Shown: in pieces, positions 33,877 to 46,740 of the stretch
How the letters are laid out: every line of letters begins with the position of its first letter
How positions within the stretch are numbered: position 1 is the stretch's first letter
DNA from: Ceratopteris richardii
Taxonomy: Eukaryota; Streptophyta; Polypodiopsida; Polypodiales; Pteridaceae
Assembly: GCA_020310875.1 (NCBI GenBank)
Contig: CM035417.1
Location: 112,958,952-113,022,951 of the forward strand
Length of the DNA stretch: 64,000 nt
Direction: 5' to 3'
The notes under the pieces: generated by a model
Database searches by the model: none
What the model saw: the letters and a program-made list of their open reading frames with translations, nothing else
What the model was told of the DNA's origin: nothing
Position numbers and translations under genes: made by a program

Positions 33877-36012
33877 ATGCAAGCACTTGTGAATGTCGCC
33901 ACCTTCCATGCGGGCCTCATTCCAGAAGTGCATGAGTATTTGCGCACTCGTGGTCTATTGGCCTTCGCTGAATTGCCTTGGCATTGAGTGGAGTGTCACC
34001 CATTCCATGCGCAGATCATTTCTGCCATCGCTGCCACACGTGTTACAGAGCAGTGTTGGCCCATTGCTTGTTTACCATCTCATGTAGTCATTACTTTAGC
34101 TATGTTTGTTGAAGCTTTTCGACTCCCTCGGGAAGGATTGGAGAATGGTCCACTTCTTTCCATGGCTACCATGAAAGAATTGTTCTCCCAGCACTCATCT
34201 AATGAGTATGCCATTCTTTGCAAACCTGAACCAGAGCGTACAGCTATGCGATTTTTGGTAGCCATCCTGAATTTACAACAACACACATATGGTATTTCTC
34301 GATCATTCTATTTGATGATAGATACTGCGTCCCGTGAGCCTATAAATTTCACATCTTTCTTTTTTCGGCGTATTCACTATGATTGCGTGACGGTTACCAA
34401 GAAAATTGCTAAGAGTGACCTTCCTCATTCCCGTTTACCCCATATCCTCACTTTTCTCTTTCCGGTGATCCAAGCTACACAACCTCCTCCAACCGCTCCC
34501 TTCTTGTTACATGAAGAATCTACTCAAATGCTCGAGGATGAGGATGATGACGATGAAGATCTGCTTCAACTATTTTGCCACAAACGCAGATGCATTAGTC
34601 CTTCTGAAATTCAGGTGCAAAGCTCCAACATCGGGCACGAAACTGAAGTCTTCCACGACACTGCCACTTCCCTCCATGTCGAATCATGAGTTCCCTCTTC
34701 TCCACTCAACCAAGAGGAACAAGGTGCACACCTGGAAGAATCCAAAGAAGTCTCTTCTCGGGCGGACTCTCATCAGCAAGATAAGGAAACTGTGAAGGAG
34801 ATCGTTGTTGAAATCATCACAGAAGTAATTGCTAATGCTGAGGTAGTGATCGCAAACACTGAGGCGACAAGTCAGAATATGATCGGAATAGTCCTGTTGC
34901 AGAATACTCTTATTGCCCTTCCTCCGCCGCTTAACTCTGCTAAGCCCATTGCAGTACGTACTAGTGCAATCGCCAATGTAATTCCCGACACACCCACTCC
35001 TCTATCATCTTCTCCCGACTACTCTCCACCACCCTCCCCTCATATGTTTTCCGCCTCTTCACTCCAACCACTTCCTGCTATTTCTCCTCTGACCGTTATG
35101 TTTAGCGAACTAGAATCTATGGGTCGCCTCTTGATCCAGTTTTCTTAGCAATTACCTCTTCAAATGAAGTTGGCAACGGAGAATATCTGGCAAGAATTAT
35201 AAGGCAAAGTCGATTTGCTTGAAGCGGATATTGCCCCATTACAGGAAGAAGCCAATGCAATCAAAGCAAAGAACCATGCTCTACAGGTTCAGTTTCAACA
35301 ACTCCAAGCACGGATCGCAAAGCAGGACAACCTGATTGCCCAATGCAATGCAACACTTGCTGAGTTAAATGAAAAGAATGTCCTTTTAGCCACTTGTGAT
35401 GAAGACATAAAGCAGTTAAAACAATTGGTGCAGGATAAAGACGATGCTCGAATTGCTCTAGGCAATTTACTGGAAGAAACGCGTGAAGTTCTTGCATTAG
35501 TGACACAGAAGGGACAAGAAACGGAAGATTTGGCCATGCAGAATACTGAAGAATTAAAGGTTGTATCTGCCGAACTCTTTCAGAAGAGTCATGAATTGGA
35601 AGCACAGATGGGCCAGACACTTCAAATAAAGAAGGAGATGGAAGGCATTATGAAATAAATGGATGTGTATTACAAAACCATCCAATATCAAGCTCAAGAG
35701 CTAGAATGCAGAGAAAAGTAGCTAGGCGCTCAAGCAGAAAGATTGTCCAGAATTTATGCCCAAATTGCTGATATGAGGCTGAGCAGAGATGTTGCATTAG
35801 CCAATGAATTCTATTTACAAGAAGCATTTTTGCAGACACAAACAGAGTTACTGATGAGTCAAGTTATTGTGGCAAGTTCAGTCAGAACAAATGCACAACT
35901 GGTAAAGCTAAACACATTGAAGATTATGTTGGATTCCCTGAAACAAAAGATGACTCGACCATTTAAATTAGCCACAACACTGTACATACAAGGCATAGTT
36001 GATGAGCCTTAG
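33877..36012 (+). pseudogene. gypsy-2 third ORF downstream of integrase (unknown function)
   Basis: One reading frame, the same as integrase, runs from ATG 33877 to TAG 36010, about 711 codons. It has no frameshift but stops at 33985, 34687, 35146, 35200, 35656 and 35719. The N-terminal 230 residues look globular (LACLPSHVV-like, FVEAFRLPREGL, TAMRFLVAILNLQQHTYGIS). An acidic patch (EDEDDDDEDLL), a Ser/Pro/Thr-rich linker (TPTPLSSSPDYSPPPSP), then a long heptad-type coiled coil (about 35215-35990) follow. Its place matches the env-like ORF of Athila elements, but I see no signal peptide or clear transmembrane helix, so an envelope role is not supported. I do not recognise the family with certainty. 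Confidence 0.7.
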
Positions 36013-36055
36013 ATGTATTTTTCTTTTTTGGGTTCGAGTCCATTGGGCGTGCCAA

Positions 36056-36552
36056 TGTTAGGTCGCCGGAATTGGATTGTATTTTTCATATATCGTAGGC
36101 ATCGAAAAGGCATAGTGAATAGATGTAACCTTTACCCATTAATGAAAAGGCATTACGGTGATTCTTCGGTAAGGAGAGACGGGTTCGCCAAACTGTCTGT
36201 CTGGGTGACCGTGCTGAGAAGATCGTGTGCAGATTTACAGAATTCCTCAGTACTGTATTTTTTTTGTTGAATTGCAGTATTAAGTATTAACACACTAATG
36301 TTACATTCACATTAATAAGTCTGTGTGACTGTGTGATTGTTAACTCACGTGATAAGTTTACTGTGTAAAGATAATCGTAACTAGAAAATAGTAACTCTGT
36401 AGCGTAAGTTGTTGCCTTGAAAGTATAGTTACTGTTAGTTGGATAGTTAATTTGGGAAAATTAAATAAAGCGCCTTTGCACTGTCAGACCCCTAACCATC
36501 CCCAAGAACCCAAAACGAAATTAAAAGCAACTTGACAGAAGTGCTTTTAACA
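36056..36552 (+). repeat. gypsy-2 3' LTR (tentative ends)
   Basis: It starts TGTTAGGTCGCC after GGGCGTGCCAA and ends TTTTAACA just before the satellite. TGTTA/TAACA are inverse of each other as expected for LTR ends. There is no second copy in the window to confirm it, so the ends are inferred. Confidence 0.55.
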
Positions 36553-39500
36553 GATACATATACATACACACTCACATATGTATAAACACACACATGCATA
36601 TCCATACACACATACACACATGCATATGCATAAAAAAATGCATATGCATACACACATACACAATGCATATCCATACACACATACACAATGCATATGCATA
36701 CACACATACACAATGCATATGCATACACACATTCATATGAATACAAACATGCATATGCGTGCACACCTGCATATGCATACACACATGCATATAATGCATA
36801 CACATGCATATGCATATGCATACACACATGCATATGCATACACATGCACATGCATATCCATACACACATACACAAATGCATATGCATACACACATACACA
36901 ATGCATATGCATACACACATACACAATGCATATGCATAGACACATTCATATGCATACAAACATGCATATGCATACACACATGCATATAATGCATACACAT
37001 GCATATGCATATGCATACACATGCATATGCATATCCATACACACATGCATATGCATACACACATGCATATGCATATACATGCACATGCATATGCATACAC
37101 ACATGCATATGCATACAAACATGCATATGCGTACACACATGCATATGCATACACAAATGCATATGCATACACACAATGCGTATGCATATGCATACACACA
37201 AATGCACATGCATATGCATACACACAAATGCACATGCATATGCATACACACAAATGCATACACACAAATGCATACACACAAATCCACATGCATATGCATA
37301 CACATGCATATGCATACACACAAATGCACATGCATATGCATACACACAAATGCACATGCATATGCATACACACAAGTGCACATGCATATGCATACACACA
37401 ATGCATATGCATAGACACATACACAATGCATATGCATACACAAATGCACATGCATATGCATACAGACAAATCCACATGCATATGGATACACACAAATGCA
37501 CAGGCATATGCATACACAAATGCATATGCATACAAACATGCATATGCATACACAAATGCATATGCATACACAAATACATATGCATACAAACATGCATATG
37601 CATACACACATGCATATGCATACACAAATGCATATGCATACACACAAATGCATATGCATACACATATGCCTATGCATACACAAATGCATATGCATACACA
37701 CATGCATATGCATACAGAAATGCATATGCATACACACAAATGCATATGCATACACACATGCACATGCATACACAAATGCATATGCATACACACAAATGCA
37801 TATGCATACACATATGTATATGCATACACACATGCATATGCATACACACATGCATATGCATACACACAAATGCATATGCATACACACAAATGCATATGCA
37901 TACACACAAATGCATATGCATACACATATGTATATGCATACAAAAATGCATATGCATACAAAAATGCATATGCATACAAAAATGCATATGCATACAAGCA
38001 TGCATATGCATACACACATGCATATGCATACACAAATGCATATGCATACACAAATGCATATGCATACACATATGCATATGCATACACATATGCATATGCA
38101 TACACATATGCATATGCATACACATATGCATATGCATACACATATGCATATGCATACACATATGCATATGCATACACATATGCATATGCATACACATATG
38201 CATATGCATACACATATGCATATGCATACACATATGCATATGCATACACATATGCATATGCATACACATATGCATATGCATACACATATGCATATGCGTA
38301 CACAAATGCATATGCGTACACAAATGCATATGCATACACACAATGCATATGCATACACACAATGCATATGCATACACACAATGCATATGCATACACACAA
38401 TGCATATGCATACACACAATGCATAGGCATACACAAATGCATATACATACACACAAATGCATATGCATACACAAATGCATATCCATACAAACATGCATAT
38501 GCATACACACATGCATATGCATACACACATGCATATGCATACACACAAATGCATATGCATACACAAATGCATATGCATACACACAATGCATATGCATACA
38601 CACAATGCATATGCATACACATAATGCATATGCATACACACAATGCATATGCATACACACAATGCATATGCATACACACAATGCATATGCATACACACAA
38701 ATGCATATGCATACACATATGCATATGCATACACATATGCATATGCATACACAAATGCATATGCATACAAACATGCATATGCATACACACATGCATATGC
38801 ATACACAAATGCATATGCATACACAAATGCATATGCATACACAAATGCATATGCGTACACAAATGTATATGCATACACACAAATGCATATGCATGCACAC
38901 AATGCATATCCATACACACAATGCATATGCATATGCATACACACATACACACATGCACACATATACACATGCATATGCATACACATGCATATGCTTACAC
39001 ATGCATATGCATACAAACATGCATATGCATACAAACATGCATATGCATACACACATGCATATTCATACACAAATGCATATTCATACACAAATGCATATGC
39101 ATACACACAAATGCATATGCATACACAGATGCATATGCATACACAAATGCATATGCATTCACAGAATGCATATGCATACACACAATGCATATGCATACGC
39201 ATACACACATGCATATGCATACACATATGCACACATGCACACATATACACATGCATATGCATACACATGCATATGCATACACATGCATATGCATAGAAAC
39301 ATGCATATGCATATGCATACACACATACACACATGCACACATGCATATGCATACACACATGCATATGCATACACATGCATATGCATACACATGCATATGC
39401 ATAGAAACATGCATATGCATATGCATACACACATACACACATGCACACATGCATATGCATACACACATGCATATGCATACACACAAATGCATATGCATGC

Positions 39501-39576
39501 ACACATGCATATGCATACAAACATGCATATGCATAAAAACATGCATATGCATACACACATGTATATGCATACACAG
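36553..39576. repeat. 3-kb satellite of palindromic ATGCATATGCAT units
   Basis: Hundreds of variants of ATGCATATGCATACACAC, with unit lengths mostly 15-18 bp. Each unit holds the 12-bp perfect palindrome ATGCATATGCAT followed by an ACAC(A)-type spacer. A homogeneous 18-bp zone lies at about 38060-38300. Frames of 600-880 codons on both strands are an artefact: the units are mostly multiples of three and lack stops in some frames. It joins the gypsy-2 LTR on the left and CACTA-B on the right. Confidence 0.96.
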
Positions 39577-39584
39577 TCTTCACA

Positions 39585-40046
39585 TTGGATCAGATGGGAT
39601 CTCCACGTACATCTTGGGGAGTGCATGACCATGACGACTCCAAAATATATCATATACGTAATGGAGCTACAGTCATGGATGTAGTCGGGAAGTCAATGCG
39701 TCAACACATTCGACAACTTTGCGCCATAGAGTTTGGACATTCTGTAATGTTGAAATGGAGCGAACAGGATAGGGATTCTGAAAACAATATCACACAATCG
39801 ATATATGAAGAGTACCGGCCAGCACCTAGGAATCCTATTGTGAGTTCGGAATGGATTCAGCATACGGCATGCGAGGTGATGTCTCATCGACGGTCGGAAG
39901 CTCGCGATGCTTTTAGAGCAGGCTTACCGAAGCCTGTGTGGTTAGATTATGAAGAGTGGGAATCAATTCAGGAGGTGCAACAACATACTCCTGATCGATA
40001 TCGTCAACAAAGAGAATGCGGCGGCCACACATTTGGATACGGTTAG
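39585..40046 (+). pseudogene. CACTA-B transposase-associated protein (transposase_24-like), exon
   Basis: About 150 codons to TAG at 40044: QHIRQLCAIEFGHSVMLKWS, EEYRPAPRNPIVSSEWIQHT, EVMSHRRSEARDAF and LPKPVWLDYEEWESIQE. The WxDYxxW end and basic helix remind me of the plant Ptta/En/Spm (transposase_24) family, one of the two proteins of such elements. Further coding sequence after the first intron (GTAAGT at about 40096; acceptor TTATAG near 40177) reads ELAMGL and is broken, while CACTA-A keeps ELAMGRPPTR there. Start is uncertain, since the exon opens out of the satellite. Confidence 0.65.
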
Positions 40047-40819
40047 AACGTCGCATTTAGGTAGCGGCAGATACGACAGTATGCGTTGCCAATTTGTAAG
40101 TATCATGTTAATTATTGAATTTTTTTGTGTTTAGCACATCATGCATGTTCATCTAACATTTTGAATATTTATTATAGGAGTTGGCAATGGGTCTTCCTCT
40201 AACTTAAGCCGAAGAATCTTACGGATATCGTCATGGATTGGCTGCACTGTTGCAAGACTTAGAGGGACACGGTGCAATCATTTAATGGGAGAATATTCTA
40301 TGATTAGGTAAACTTATAGCTTGGTTTCGTGTTTTTAGTTGTTGTTTATAAATGTAATGTCAATTCATCTCATTTTACACATGCTTTGTTGTAGGATTGT
40401 AGGTGTAAATGTTTTAATCCCCTTACATATATGCTTTGCCACAATTTTGTATTACACTCTTATGTGGCAAAGATGTCTTATAATTTTGTATTCAATTCCT
40501 ATATGGAAGTGTTTTTTCACATTGCCACAATTTTGTGCTACACTCTTATGTGGCAATGATGTACCATAATTTTGTATTCGATTCCTATATGGAAGTGCTT
40601 TGTCACACTCTTGTACATCTTTCATTTATGGAATATACAACTTTTTGTACATGATTCATGGTTCATTTTTGCTCATATATAATCATGTTTTGGTTGCCAT
40701 TAGAGTACATAACACATGTACTCGGTATAGAGTTGGGTAGAATGTATTGTCTTTTGCTAAACAACATCATGCTATATCAATAGACAACACACTCTACCCA
40801 AAAATATTTGTGTAGATAT

Positions 40820-41080
40820 GGTCGTCGGTATGGGAGTCGGTATGCCCAATAGAGTCGTCGGTATGGGCATCGGTACGCCCAGTAGAGCCGTTGGTATGGG
40901 CGTCGGTATGAGCATTGGTAATACCGACAATTATACCGATGTCCATACCGATGCCCATACCGGCACCCATACGGGCGCCCATATCGACGTTATGTTTTTG
41001 ATGTGCATACCGACTATAACACCAAGGTCGCGGAAAAATTATGCCCGTTCATTTTCCTCGGTAGCAGCCTCGGTATACCC
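40820..41080. repeat. CACTA-B subterminal repeats
   Basis: GTCGGTATGGGC-type units on the plus strand (40824-40920) are followed by ATACCGATGCCC-type inverse units (40921-40990), making a large imperfect palindrome inside the right end. Same motif as in CACTA-A. Likely transposase-binding sites, by analogy. Confidence 0.8.
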
Positions 41081-41096
41081 TCCATATGTTGTAGTG

Positions 41097-41560
41097 GACA
41101 ACGACCATGACAAACTCCTATAACCACCTTCTCCGTTAGGCGATTATGCCAGTTTCCAAGTGAAGTGATTTCAATTATGAGGGTACTATCATCCCCATCT
41201 TCAAAGTCTAAGTCTAAATTGATAGAGTCAGTAGTATTGTTCAAATCTTCTTCCAAGAGGTGAGCATTCTCCTCTTCAATATCCATTTTGTCTTTCCCCT
41301 TCCTTACTAAATTATTGACCAAAGGTTTAGGGTTACCTAGATGCTCTTGGTTGATAACATTGAGAAAAACCCTTGTTCCTGCATCTGAAGTGCTTGTACA
41401 TAGGACTTGCTCTCTAGCAAATGCAGGGAGAACATGCTCAGCTAGTCCATTTTATTCACTCGTGTACATGTCTATAGGCAAAGAGCAAGGCTTGCGGACT
41501 AAACTTTCCAACTGAAGGTTTATGCCTTTATGAGGATCTTCATATGTGTGTGAAAGTAGA
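41097..41560 (-). pseudogene. LINE-1L ORF1, N-terminal part
   Basis: The minus strand encodes NNLVRKGKDKMDIEEENAHL, LEEDLNNTTDSINLDLDFED and GDDSTLIIEITSLGNWHNRL, then is cut by CACTA-B at 41096. The matching plus copy is at 45239-45528, so the break falls at the same region of ORF1. Together with 29516-30012 it looks like one LINE copy split by about 11 kb, with about 660 bp of ORF1 lost. Confidence 0.8.
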
Positions 41561-42896
41561 GAAGAAGTTCCAGCCAGACCTTTACACAAAGCATCTTGCA
41601 ACAACATTAATGAAATGCAAAAGAGCTCAATGTAGCCACAAAAACCGTAGACAGCAAAGAAAGAGAAGCCCCCTCGGGCAACAGGACATGACAACACACA
41701 GTGGCTACCCCATGGCTAGGATTTACATTAGAAGTGATAAGGGGTCACCTTCGAAAGACAAAATTTTGCTTCTTCAAGTTACTTTGATATAATTCTTTTC
41801 TTAAGGAAGTTCGACCAGAAGGCTAATCTCTCTCAAATACTTTGAATTCATTGGAAATCACAAGTGAAAGCAAGGGTTAAACACCTCGCACGTTTACCAT
41901 TCAAGAGCTCAGAGGCTCACTAGAGGTAGAGCTTGGGAAAGAACAACCCTAGGGCCTATTGAAGTTAGCTTAGATGAGTTGGAAGGTTAGAAACAAGGTC
42001 TGCTTGGTCCAAAGGTCACAACATATAGTGTCTGGAGGCCCACTTTTCCATTCTACCTAGTCCATAGCGAGATGTCCATAGTGCAATTAGTGGGGATTGA
42101 ACCCCCACCTCCCACCCCAAAGGCAATTGGCATATCCACACCATGAAACGTGCTTGGACACTTTCATAGAATTTTATCAAACTATGTTGTACAAGCCTTA
42201 AACGTGATATGCAGGACAAAAGGTAAACTATTGATTTTACTTTTGATATGAGGAATTCTCGTGTCTATACATGGCATGACCTCATAATATACGCATAAAT
42301 GTCTAAAAAATGACATGCAATAGATTTCGTTTTTTTTAAGGAAGTTGGGTCTAATGCTTAATCTTTCCTTAGGAATTGGAATTAATTTAAAAGTACTCGT
42401 GCAGGTGGGTTTAATTTCAAGGGGACCCCTCTATCCCACAAATCATGACTTAGACATCTGGTATGGTCAAGATTATAGAGCCTTACGACCCACTAGGGTA
42501 GAGCTTGGGAAGGGACAACCCTAAACCACAACATTGAAACTAGTTTAAATGGACCCTAAAGCCCACACTTTGGCCTAGAGTCAGCAACATATGGTGATCA
42601 AAGACCAATTTTTCCATTCTACCTAGTTGGTAGGGAGATGTACAAAGTGCAATTGGAGGGGATTGAACCCCCACCTCCCACCCCAAATGTAGTTGGCCTA
42701 TCCACATTAAACGTGTTTTGAGTGCTTTGATAGAATTTTACCGCACTATGTGGTACCAGCCTCAAATTCGACGTGGAGGAAAAAATGTCATATGATACAT
42801 AGACTATTGCTTTTACTTTTTATATGAGAGATTTTGATGTCTATGGAAGTCACATACTTATAATATACGTATAAATGTATAAAAAATGACATGCAG
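41561..42896 (-). repeat. LINE-1L 5' region, left arm of inverted repeat
   Basis: Inverse copy of 43692-45060. Inside it, a unit with GGTAGAGCTTGGGAA, TTCCATTCTACCTAG and GGGATTGAACCCCCACC occurs twice, about 566 bp apart (for example 42048 and 42614). The minus strand of each unit has GGTTCAATCCC, a pol III B-box match. No supported protein; the conserved short frames reflect the repeat. Confidence 0.75.
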
Positions 42897-43691
42897 ATTT
42901 CCTATGTGGGGATTTAATTTGAGCAAAAGTCTCAAAAAAATGCTTATTTTTTGAAAGGAAAAATGACCCTTGGCGAACAACATGCCCGTCAATTTTAGGC
43001 CTTGACGCCGCATTTGGAAATATGAAGGATAATTTGCCTAACATTTTTTTCCTCATGAAAAAGTGATGCGATAAAAAGTGACATGAAGATAAAGTGATAT
43101 CTTCTTACTCATTCATAATATATCCCATTACATTCTTTAGCACTACCCAGATTATAATTATAACCCATTCACTATGTCATGTCCACATTACTTAATGACT
43201 TACCATTTTATATCATCCTTCAAAAACATAAATTCAAATGTATGGAAAGCCCATGTTTTCAATGTAGTTCTCCAATGTCTTCATTTTCTCTTTGTCACTT
43301 GTAAACATGGCTAAATGTCATTTGGAAACTTTCAAAGCACTACAACAAATAGGCAATTTTTTGACACAATTCATTGTTGTGACCATTGGAAGACCCACTG
43401 GCAACACAATCGATAGCCCCACTCGTAACACACAGTCGATATAAATATTAGTAGCACGATTTCTAGCCACGTAGCAAATACATCAACCAAGAGACATGTT
43501 ACTGATTAAGTGGATAAAAACATTGGTGTCCAAGTTGGTAAAGTATTTGATAAACTTCTTAATAAACTAGTTGGTGGAGGCATTTGCAATATAATAGGTA
43601 TCTATCTCATAGATACATGATAAGCATGCCATTAGTGTTTAGAGTTCCATGCGCTCCCCTTTTGTCCAAGGCCTCTTTCATTATCATGAAG
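42897..43691. other. Spacer between inverted-repeat arms, with a CACTA-like end
   Basis: Single-copy within the window. At 43339 it contains CACTACAACAAATAGGCAAT followed by TTTTTTGACACA, the look of an En/Spm 5' terminus. A matching right end was not found. No coding frame. Confidence 0.5.
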
Positions 43692-45118
43692 CCTGTCATT
43701 TTCTATACATTTATACGTATATTATAAGTATGTAACTTCCATAGACATCAGAATATCTTATATGAAAAGTAAAATCAATATTTTATCTATCATATGACAT
43801 TTTTTCCTCCATGTCGAATCTGAGGCCGGTACCACAGAGTGCGGTAAAATTCTATCAAAGCACTGAAAACACGTTTAATGTGGATAGACCAACTACATTT
43901 GGGATGGGAGGTGAGGGTTCAACCCCCTCCAATTTCTCGATGTACATCTCCCTACCAGCCAGGTAGAATGGAAAAATTGGTCTTCCGTCACCATATGTTG
44001 CTGCCTCGAGGCCAAAGTGGACTTTGTTTTGGACTTTAGGGTCCATTTAAACTAGTTTCAATGTTGTGCTTTAGGGTCATCCCTTCCCAAGCTCTAGCCT
44101 AGTGGGTTGTAAGGCTCTATAATCTTGACCATACCAGATGTCTAAGCCATGCTTTGTGGGATAGAGGGGTCCCCTTGAAATTAAACCCACCTTCACTTGT
44201 ACTTTTAAATTAATTCAAATTCCTAAGGAGAGAGCATTAGAATCAACTTCCTTAAAAGGAAAAGAAATCTATTGCATGTCAGCTTTTAGACATTTATGCG
44301 TATATTATGAGGTCATGCCATGTATAGACACTAGATTTTCTCATATCAAAAGTAAAAGCAATAGTTTGCCTTTTGTCCTACATATCAAGTTTAAGGCTTG
44401 TACAACATAGTTTGATAAAATTCTATGAAAGTGCCCAAGCACGTTTAATGGTATGGATATGCCAATTACCTTTGGGGTGGGAGGTGAGGGTTCAATCCCC
44501 ACTAATTGCACTATGGACATCTCGCTACTGGCTATGTAGGATGGAAAAGTTGTTCTTTAGACACTATATGTTGTGACCTCTCGACCAAGCGGACCTTGTT
44601 TTTAACCTTCCAACCCATCTAAGCCAACTTCAATGTTGGGCCCTAGGGTCATCCTTTCCCAAGCTCTACCCCTAGTGAGCCTCTAAGCTCTCGAATGGTG
44701 AATGTGGGAGGTGTTTAATCCTTGCTTTCACTTGCGATTTCAAATTATTTCAAAGTATTTGAGAGATATTAGCCTTCTAATCCAACTTCCTTAAGAAAAG
44801 AATTATATCAAAGTAACTTGAAGAAGCAAAATTCTGTCTTTTGAAGGCAACCCCTTGTCGTTTCTCATGTAAAACCTAGCCATGGGGTAGCGGATGTGTC
44901 TTTGTCACATCCTGTTCCACGGGGGGGATTCTCTTTCTTTGTTGTCTAGGGTTTTTATGGCTACACTGAGCTCTTCTGCATTTCATCAATGTTGTTGCAA
45001 GACGCTTTGTGTAATGGTCTGGGTGGAGCTTCTTCTCTACTGTCACACACATATGGATATCTTCGTAAAGGTATAAACCTTCATTTTTGAAAGTCTAGTC
45101 CTCAAGCCTTGCTCTTTG
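43692..45118 (+). repeat. LINE-1R 5' region, right arm of inverted repeat
   Basis: Inverse copy of 41561-42896, with the same two internal units (43900-44100 and 44400-44640) and the B-box-like GGTTCAATCCC at about 44489. It leads into LINE-1R ORF1. It may be the 5' UTR/promoter of this LINE family. Confidence 0.75.
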
Positions 45119-46661
45119 CCTATAAACATGGACAAGAGTGAATAAAATGGACTAGCTGAGTATGTTCTCCCTGAATATGCTTGTAATAGAGGGGCTAACA
45201 ATGTGCAAGAGAGCAAGTCCTATGTATAAGCGCTTCATATGCACGAACAAGGACTTTTCTCAATGTTTAACAACCAAGAGCATCAAGGTAACCCTAAACC
45301 TTTGATCAATAATTTAGTAAGCAAGGGGAAAGAGAAATTGGATATTGAAGATGAGAATGCTCACCTCATGGAAGAAGATTTGAACAATACTACTCATGCT
45401 ATCAATTTAGACTCACACTTTGAAGATGGGGATGATAGTACCCTCATAATTGAAATCACTTCACTTGAAAACTAGCATAATCACCTAACGGAGAAGGTGG
45501 CTATAGGAGTTTGCCATGGTCCCTGTCATGCCCAAGAAGTCCTAAGAGCCTGGATGAGAACCAACTCAGGAAGTTGAGGATTTTTTGCCAAGCATATCCA
45601 ATACCTCCCCAATAACTATTTTTTGTTCTTTTTTGAAAATGCTAATAATGCTATGCATGTTATTGTTGAAGGGAATTGGCTCATAAGAAATATACCTATT
45701 TATTTTTTAAATGGCACCCTGGTTTCAATCCTAGAGGCCCTAAACCAACCAATGTTCCGATTTGGAATTTCTTGATCTCCCAGTTGAGTATTACCCCTAG
45801 ATAGAACAACTTGGAAGTTGAATTGGCAAATTCTTAGGTCAAAGATCTAGAAATGGGTTCAACCCTAAATGGGATCCCCAAATGTTGATTGAAGTTGGTA
45901 TCTCCAAAAATAAGAAGAATTCCGTAATCCTAAAAAACTCTAAAGTTTGTAAACTTCATGAGCAAAAAGTATTTTATAGAAATCTGCCCAATGCTTCTTT
46001 CCACTGCTATAAACAAGGGCACTTGATTAAAGATTGTCCCATAATGGAGAATAAAAAAGTAATGCAACAAAAAAGGTCAACAATAGGAAGGTCTCCAAAT
46101 GGTGAAAATAATAAGGTCGAGAAAAACAACCCTAAACCTGACAACAAAAAGTTTATCAAAAAGACTAAAAGAAGAAACCCTAACTAGAGTAACAAACAAG
46201 ATGCGCTCCTAAAAGTAATCTCTAATCCCTTTGAAGTCACTAATTGTGGTTTTGTAGACTATTCTAGAAGAGATTCAGAGCAACAATTGGGTTTTCCTAT
46301 CCGTACTCATGATGAGCATAATTGTGAAGGTAACCTAAATCATATTATAGAATCAAGTTGGACACAAGTAGGTAAAAAGAAACAACAGAGAGATAAAGTT
46401 TTGCCAAGTAACTCTAATGACATTTTGACTTCTGAGGAAAAGAATGTTGGATTAACCCATCACTCTGTGGAGATATTTGTGGAACAACTCAATAGAATTA
46501 ATGAACAAATAATAAACAAACTCCATGCTAGTATGAATAATTCTTCTGATGTGTTTATGGATTTGTCACCTAAAGAATTATTGCAGACTAAGGAAAAAAG
46601 GAAGAATGCACTCAAAGCTTCTGGCTCTATTATTAAGCCCCCCAAGAAAGAGACAAAGTGA
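45119..46661 (+). pseudogene. LINE-1R ORF1
   Basis: The N-terminal acidic part (DEDNAHLMEEDLNNTTHAI-like) at 45239-45475 is followed by frame-shifted segments with IVEGNWLIRN, typical of the plant L1 ORF1 DUF4283 region. A zinc-knuckle remnant HCYKQGHLIKDC (first Cys replaced) lies at 46003-46038. The C-terminal part (GNLNHIIESSWTQVGKKKQQ ... KPPKKETK) ends at TGA 46659. ORF1 would coat element RNA. Several stops and frame changes inactivate it. Confidence 0.78.
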
Positions 46662-46740
46662 TTGGTTCTCTAGCTGTGTCTCGACTTGCTTTTAATTTCA
46701 ATAGATTAGTCTGATATCCTTTTCAATTTGTTAATGGATT

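Larger units (their letters stand above)
30013..36552 (+). mobile_element. gypsy-2: Ty3/gypsy element with inverted RNase H and a third ORF
   Basis: Protease, RT, RNase H (inverted), integrase, an extra ORF and a 3' LTR. The 5' LTR and gag are missing; the left edge joins LINE-1L ORF1. The protease triplet (DGG), RT box (YLDD preceding FSLFG) and lack of a chromodomain suggest the non-chromovirus Athila/Tat side of Ty3/gypsy; this is inference from motifs. All frames have stops. Confidence 0.85.
39577..41096 (+). mobile_element. CACTA-B: right-hand part of an En/Spm-type DNA transposon
   Basis: Transposase-related exon, two intron-like gaps, 3' region, subterminal repeats and the terminus TGTTGTAGTG at 41087-41096. 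Co-linear with CACTA-A from about 40061. The left terminus is absent: the satellite abuts at 39576. It interrupts LINE-1L ORF1 (41097). Relative to CACTA-A it has an extra tandem copy of a roughly 90-bp 3' segment at about 40449-40600. Confidence 0.85.

Noticed and set aside
36553-39576. CRISPR-like array
   Set aside because: Units are short, abutting and lack unique spacers; the context is eukaryotic satellite.
36492-39684. Open frames of 600-887 codons on both strands, rich in Met/His/Tyr/Ala/Cys
   Set aside because: They are translations of the ATGCATATGCAT-type satellite in several frames at once; no start context, no domain.
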